Below are positions 58,196-64,000 of a DNA stretch of 64,000 nucleotides, one piece after another. The notes under the pieces were generated by a model, which was not told the DNA's origin, did no database searches, and worked only from the letters and a program-made list of their open reading frames with translations. How positions within the stretch are numbered: position 1 is the first letter of the stretch; each line of letters starts with the position of its first letter. A program made the position numbers and the translations under genes. Source of the DNA: Muscardinus avellanarius (taxonomy: Eukaryota > Chordata > Mammalia > Rodentia > Gliridae); the NCBI GenBank assembly GCA_963383645.1, contig OY726571.1, positions 83,666,619-83,730,618 on the forward strand. The letters are read 5' to 3'.

Positions 58196-58455
58196 CACTT
58201 AAAACAGAAAATATGGCGTTTTTACTTAATGCAAAAAAAAGGTAAAGTATTGGAGGAGTATATAACAAGCATTTTTTATCAAAAGTAGTAACATCCAGTA
58301 ACAGTGCTGGAAATGGTCTAAGGATTTTTGTTTATGGAAAACAACATTATAACATGTTTTCAAAGATCTGAGCTGTTTTTGTGAGCTCTGAACTATTGGG
58401 AAATTTGGCTATCTGGGGATAAAAAAAAAAATGTACTTTAAAAAAATCTGAATTT

Positions 58456-58652
58456 TGCCGGGCGTGGTGGCGCATGTTTGTAATCCCCTCGCTTGGGAAG
58501 CAGAGACAGGAGGATCATGCAAGCTCGAAGCCAGCCTCGCTGGCTTAAGAGACCCTGTTTCCAAATAAAATGCAAAATAGGTCTGGGAGTATAGCCCGGA
58601 GGTAGAAGGGTTTCCATCCCCAGTACCACCAAAAAAAAAAAATAAAAAAAAA
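58456..58652 (+). mobile_element. Young composite SINE
   Basis: gccgggcgtggtggcgcatg to tttccatccccagtaccacc. Confidence 0.93.
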
Positions 58653-60542
58653 ACCCTGAATTTTTATTTGACTTTTTCTTCTATGTGTCTTCCTGGCCTA
58701 CACACTTCTTCCTGGGGAATTATTTTCATTGCTCAGCTACGGTTTCAATGGGTTCATTGGGAAAACTACTTGGTACAGAAACCCATATTGCAGACCCCAG
58801 AGTTCTTGCCAGCGCTCTCTGGGGCGTGGCTCAGATTGGCCACCAGGGGGCAGTGTTGTCATTCACTAGCCACAGTGTTCCCGCTCTGTGGATGTTTCCA
58901 GTCCCAGTGCTAACCCTGCATTGCATTATTATTTTTTGATTTATAAAGCGCCATTCCTCAGCAGATCCTTCCTCCTTTCTTCCCGCCCAGCTGCTTCAGA
59001 GAAAATTTGCAGAAGTGATCATTAGCAAGGCAAGCAAGTCCCGCAGACAGGGTGGACTGATAAATGCACACAGGTAGAGAGATGTACAGAGAGAAACCTG
59101 CTGGACCCCAGCGCATGGAGACACCAGCGGAGGCCAGGGTGGGCAGGGGTCCTCAGGGGCCACACGTGTCCTTGGCAACAGCTCTCCTGTCGGGGGCATG
59201 CATGAATGTGTTCCCAGGAAAGAGAGAGGGAAGACCAACTCTGGACACATTAGCAATCAAAACATTCTCTCCCAGCCAAGACCTTCGGGACCAGAACCAG
59301 CGCTTGTTCTTGATCCAGCCCTGTGGCTTGCTAGGTCTTCGGGGAGCACAATGTGTGCTCCTCATTGTTTAGGGGACCAATGCAAATGAACCCACAGACT
59401 CCTGTCTGGGGAGACTGCGGAGCGCTGGGAACTTGTGAGTCTTGACAGCCGCTCAGCGGGGCAGAGGTTACCAATGGCACCTTTTTAAGGACAGCTGAAA
59501 GAGATTATAAATCTGGTGTGCTGGGACACTGGAAAGGGGTGCGTCATTAATGGGAGCAAAGCAGAGGGGAAGAGGTCGATGAGATAATAACGAGAATAAA
59601 GACACTTGATCAAGATGACGCCGATATTTGGAGTCAATGAGAAAATAAGCAGACAGTGGGAGTTGGCAGCTTCCCGTGACTCGAGCCAGGGGAAACAAAC
59701 AGGACCACACTGGAGCCCTGGGCCACCTCCTGCACAGCCGCTTCCTGTGCGACTCTGTTCCAAGTCCCACTAGTTCCACGGCCACGCTGCCACGGTTCCT
59801 ATTTTATCATGAGCAATTTCACAAGCATCTAGTGCAGGAAGTATTAGCCCTGTGGTTTCACAGAGAAAGGAACTGAAGGTCAGAGGTTCAAGGTTACATG
59901 GCTGGGATGGGATAAACACGGGAGCTGAAATGCCGACCCGTCTCCAAGACACCACGTTTCTTTACTGGCTTTTTGAGACAGGCTGGATGTCGGTGCACCC
60001 AGGGCTATGACCCGTGAAGGATGTTCACCCTTATTTTACAAAAGTTCTTGCTTGCTGATAGAAGAAGAGGTATTCAGAGCTGGGGTCTGTCTGTGCTTCT
60101 CCTTGTTGTCCTTTGACATTGGTGGGGGTGTCTTGGGCCTGACACCGGGCCAAGGGGGTCTCATTCTTACCCTTTACCTTGCTGGAGGTCAGAGAGCGAG
60201 TGGACAGAGAAGAGACCTGGTCCAAGAGCCCATCCAGGAGCCATCAGAACGAGCCACAGGGGGTGGCCGCAAGCCCGCCATCACCCAGGGCCATGGCAGT
60301 GAGCACACTGGGTGAGAAAAAGGGAGAAAGGCTATGAAAAATGCTTCCTTCCATGAAAAAGACCCTGCCGCGAGCCAAACACCCCTGTAGCATCTTATTA
60401 CTTTCTTTTATTATTTCTCTTAAATAAGACCGGCATTTTGCTTTAGCGGCAACATCTCTCTCTGTTGCAAAATTGCCAGCCCTAGAAAAAGTTCCCCAGT
60501 AATGGGTGATGTGCTCCTGGGGTGGTTAAAAAAAAAAAGAAT
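58653..60542. other. Intergenic unique sequence with a CTCF-like site
   Basis: Repeat-free 1.9 kb. No gene recognised despite short open frames on both strands. Confidence 0.4.
58839..58857 (+). promoter_or_regulatory. Candidate CTCF binding site
   Basis: gccaccagggggcagtg closely fits the CTCF core (CCAC-AGGGGGCAG). It lies in unique sequence. No evidence of occupancy. Confidence 0.5.
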
Positions 60543-60735
60543 AGGCCAGGCGTGGTGGCGCACGCTTGTAATCCCCGCGCTTGGGAGGCAGAGACAGGAG
60601 GATCGCGCAGGTTCGAAGCCAGCCTTGCTGGCTTAAGAGACCCTGTTTCCAAATTTAAAATAAAAAATAGGTCTGGGAGTGTAGCCTGGAGGTAGAAGGG
60701 TGTCCAGGAACCCCAGTACTACAAAAAAAAAAAAT
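60543..60735 (+). mobile_element. Young composite SINE
   Basis: aggccaggcgtggtggcgca to ggaaccccagtactac. Confidence 0.93.
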
Positions 60736-61509
60736 AGTAAAAAAAAGTATGCAAAGGACGGGAAGAGTTTGAGACTCAGAGAGGAGGGAGATGGATAAGA
60801 GAGAGGGAGAGAGGCCGGGTGATGGGTTCGAGGAGAGAGAGTCTGTGGGGTTTGCCCAGGAAAGGTGCCTGTGGATGCCCAGCCCTGATGGGAAATTTAC
60901 ATTAAAGATGGGGAAGACAGACAGGGTGGTGGTGGGGAGAGAGGGAAGTTGTCTCTAGCTAATCTATCCATAATTGGGGAAAAGATGGATCCCAAAAGAA
61001 CAGTGGGGGGTGAGGGGGCGGAGAAACAGAGGAAATCAAGAACAAGGAGGGCACTGTGGGCCCAGAGAGCACCTTCCGGGCGAGTGTGGCTGAGCCGGTG
61101 TTTCCGTGCGTGGTGGGCCCGGGTTTCGGTTGTGTAACGGCCCGCCCTAATGTCATCCCTTAATAATGAGGCCCTGGCAGGGGCACACGCGGCCAATTTC
61201 TGTCTCACATATTTGTGGACCTTATTCAAAAGCTCCAGGGTGCCAAGGGCAAATGGAGACAGATTTGAGTCACGGGCACCTGGCCCGGCCTCCGTGGGTG
61301 GGTGGCGGGGTGGGGCTGGGGCGGGGGTCTGCAGGGTGGCTGTTGATGCGCATGATTCGCTGGGGGCTGGCTCCCAGGGGGCTGGCTCCCAGTTGTGCTG
61401 TGATTCTAAACCCGAATGGGTGGACTGACATTCTCTAGTGCCAATAGTCTTTCTCTACCCATCCTTCCTGCCACCCCCGGTGTCTTAGAGGTATTGGAAA
61501 GTGCGGTCT
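60736..61509. other. Intergenic unique sequence, GC-rich
   Basis: Purine-rich, then a G-rich part (61290-61390). No gene recognised. Confidence 0.35.
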
Positions 61510-61705
61510 AGCTTAGCACGGTGGCACATGCCTGTAATTGCAGTAGCGGGGACACTGAGACAGGATGGTCCCAATTTTGGGGTCGGCCTCTGCAACTTAG
61601 CAAGATGTCATTTTCAAAAAAAAAAAAAAAAAAAAAAATAGAAAGCGCCGGGGGTCCTCAGAGGTAGACTGTCCCAGAGTTCAATCCTCAGTACTAATTA
61701 AAAAA
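61510..61705 (+). mobile_element. B1-ID composite SINE
   Basis: agcttagcacggtggcacat to gttcaatcctcagtac, with a long A tract in the middle. Confidence 0.85.
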
Positions 61706-61863
61706 AAATGGAGTCCAACATTCCCATCTGTGATTTTCCTAAGATAAGTTGTGATGAAGGGATGAGTATCCTCTGAAAAGTCAACATCATTTATGAAAAG
61801 CAAACTCCCTGATAAGTTGTTTTGAAATCTCAAAAAAAAAAGTTGTTTAAAATTTTTTACTAC

Positions 61864-62095
61864 TGCCGGGCGCGGTGGCGCACGCTTGTCATCCCCGCGC
61901 TTGGGAGGCGGAGACAGGAGGATCGCGCAGGTTCGAAGCCCGCCACGCTGGCTTAAGAGACCCTGTTTCCAAATAAAAATATATATAAAAAAAGGTCTAG
62001 GAGTGTAGCCCGGAGGTAGAAGGGCTTCCAGAAACCCCAGTACAACCAAAGCAAAACAAGAACAAAAACAAAAACAAACAAGCAAAACAAACAAA
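61864..62095 (+). mobile_element. Young composite SINE
   Basis: tgccgggcgcggtggcgcac to gaaaccccagtacaacc, with a (caaa)n-like tail. Confidence 0.93.
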
Positions 62096-62112
62096 TTTTT
62101 TTTTTTTTACTA

Positions 62113-62310
62113 CTGGGCTGAGCCCAGTGGCACAAGCCTATTATTCCAGTACTTGGGAGGCTGAGAAGGGAGGATCTCCAAGTTCTAGGCCCAACCTCAG
62201 CAACTTAGTGAGAACCTGTTTCAAAATAAAACAAACAAAAAAATAGAGCTGGTGGTGTAGCTCAAAGGAACAATGCTTCTGGGTTCAATCCTGAACCCCC
62301 ACTCAGTACT
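62113..62310 (+). mobile_element. B1-ID composite SINE
   Basis: tgggctgagcccagtggcac to tctgggttcaatcctgaac. Confidence 0.85.
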
Positions 62311-64000
62311 CCTTACTACTTTCTGAGCCATCTTCTAGATGTTTGGCTTATAAATAATCTGCTTTAAGCTCCAGGTAATCCAAGGAAGTGGATACTATTA
62401 TTTCCTTTCTGCAGATGTGGAGACTGAGGTCGCCATAACTACAAGATGCTGAAGGTCCCAGCTAGTACTGATCCACCTGAAATTTGAAGTCAGGTCTCTG
62501 ACCCAGAACCCTGAGTACTTCTTCCTTCCATTTTTTTTAAAAATTGAAAGTAGTTTCATTGCTTTTGTAAAATAAGTAATAACCCCAAACGCCATCATCA
62601 TCATCCAGAGATAATCAGGATAATTGTAATGAATAACCTTCAAGACATCTCTTCTGCATTAACTTTGAGACCAGCTTGTCAATCAATGACAACACACTTA
62701 ATCCAGTTGAAGCGGGTGGCTTTTTGGAGTTTGAATCTGCAAGGGTTGCACCTTCTGGACTAAAGAAAGACACGCCTCAGTCTCTGCTCCTCCACAGCAT
62801 CCGGTTGAAGCCCCGGACCCCATTTCTGTGCCTCCAGGAAAGGCCTCATTAGCTTTTCCAAACACGGTTCCAGAATTCTCCAGACTTGATGGCCAAGATG
62901 GGCATTACACCTTCCGCCTCTAGGGGGCAGCACATCATGGCTGTGGCCCACGTGGGCAATCGCATCCATCTCCTTCATCTTACCTTGGTCTGTGGGAAAA
63001 GAGGTATTTGCACACTTCCTTCTGGTCAGCGTGACTACACTCAGAGCCCGCACTGGGTCTGTGTTCAGGACTGCCAGGCTCTGATAAGGACTTTTCATAC
63101 CCCCAGTGGGGCTCTCCAGGTAAACTTATTTCTACTTGAGAAAATGGAGTTAGGAAGTTGCTTGAGCACACACAGCTGGGAGCTGTCGGGATTTGAACCT
63201 GGGTCTCTTGGGCTTCAGAGCCTATGTCCGAATCACTTCACACTCCGGAGTCACATTCCTACCACCTGTGAAATGTTTGGTGTGAGGGGAGTTTATGGAG
63301 GACACCAATTTGGGGCTGGGTAGAGTTAAGACTGCGCAGGGCTTCCTCAGTCCTGACCACTGCGCACCCCGTGCGTGCTGACGTGGCCTAGCCCCTCCTT
63401 TCTGAAGTGTGTGTGTCAATAAACAAACCCGTGCCAATCTGGACTCAAAGCCGAATGGTTTAACCACATTCAGCCCCCGGTGCAACCCGTGAAAGCTGTT
63501 TTGTTGTTGTTATTGGGCAGAAAGTGTTCTAATTACAATCCGCTTTTCTGAGTCAGAAGAGAGTGGTAAACTATGATTTGGCTGCGCAGTGATATTTGTG
63601 AAATCCCAGTGGAAGGGACCACAAATTGATTTTAATGTGTGTTGACTAATAGTTGGATCATTCTAAGGAGAACTAACTGAGCCCTAGTAATGGGTGGAGA
63701 ATTTTGATGGTTGGCTCCGGTCAATGCTGATGTCCATGTCCAATGAAGTCAACAGATTGGAAATCGAGACCTTTGCTTCCAGGGGCTTGTATTAGTCGGG
63801 GTAAAGAAGTCATCGGCAGACACAAACGGCCCCTAAGGTCTCGGCAATGCCATAAGCGAGGTTTCTTGCTCCTCCAGGGCTGCTCTCTGGGGAAGCGCTC
63901 ATAGCCAGGGAAGCAGGGATCTAGGTTGTTTCTGCCTTGTAGCATAAAATCTGAAGCGCGTGGCTTCCAAGAACACCAAAGCAAGAAAGAGGGAGCCGGA
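62311..64000. other. Intergenic unique sequence to the window end
   Basis: No SINE or gene recognised in the last 1.7 kb apart from the CTCF-like motif at 62914. Confidence 0.4.
62914..62932 (+). promoter_or_regulatory. Candidate CTCF binding site
   Basis: ccgcctctagggggcagca fits the CTCF core in the same orientation as the site 4 kb upstream. It lies in unique sequence. Confidence 0.4.

Overview
This window is mammalian nuclear DNA, most likely from a squirrel-family rodent (ground squirrel or marmot type). Two things point there. The spliced protein is a clear mammalian MYLK4. About fifty SINEs join a B1/7SL-like left half to an ID-like, tRNA-derived right half, the composite layout described for sciurid and glirid rodents. 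The species call is inference from repeat style; no species-diagnostic gene is present.

Gene content: one protein-coding gene is well supported. It is the 3' part of MYLK4 (myosin light chain kinase family member 4), on the + strand, from an upstream exon at 527-831 to a stop codon at 24060-24062. Ten exons join in one continuous frame (411 residues) with GT-AG borders throughout. They carry a complete Ser/Thr kinase domain: glycine loop, catalytic Lys, HLDLKPEN loop, DFG and APE. The true N-terminus lies to the left of the window. Beyond the stop, a cysteine-rich open segment at 29273-29473 sits behind a good splice acceptor and would be in frame if exon 9 spliced to it directly. It is either an alternative last exon or part of a spliced 3'UTR, and it opens a roughly 3.5-kb repeat-poor block (about 29.1-32.7 kb).

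The rest (about 33-64 kb) looks intergenic. It holds SINEs, MaLR-like LTRs in both orientations, old L1 pieces, an RPL32 processed pseudogene (minus strand, about 36.6-37.27 kb) split by a young SINE, several microsatellites and a 1.4-kb TG-rich minisatellite (51.88-53.26 kb).

Most unusual structures: (1) a 2.7-kb composite retroelement at 42228-44960, with a 70-bp GC-rich tandem array, a 50-bp/100-bp GC-rich array, a TATA/CCAAT-bearing segment and an L1-like 3' tail, inserted into an old L1 and flanked by a 12-bp target-site duplication, so its layout resembles SVA elements; (2) a 236-bp inverted repeat (49026-49261 against 50230-50465; 231 of 236 positions match by hand alignment) with a 968-bp spacer; (3) two young SINEs inserted in opposite orientation at one target, leaving three copies of the target sequence; (4) a stem conserved in most young SINE copies around a loop of variable length.

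All alignments and counts were made by eye from the sequence. Repeat boundaries are approximate (about 5-20 bp) unless exact duplications are cited.
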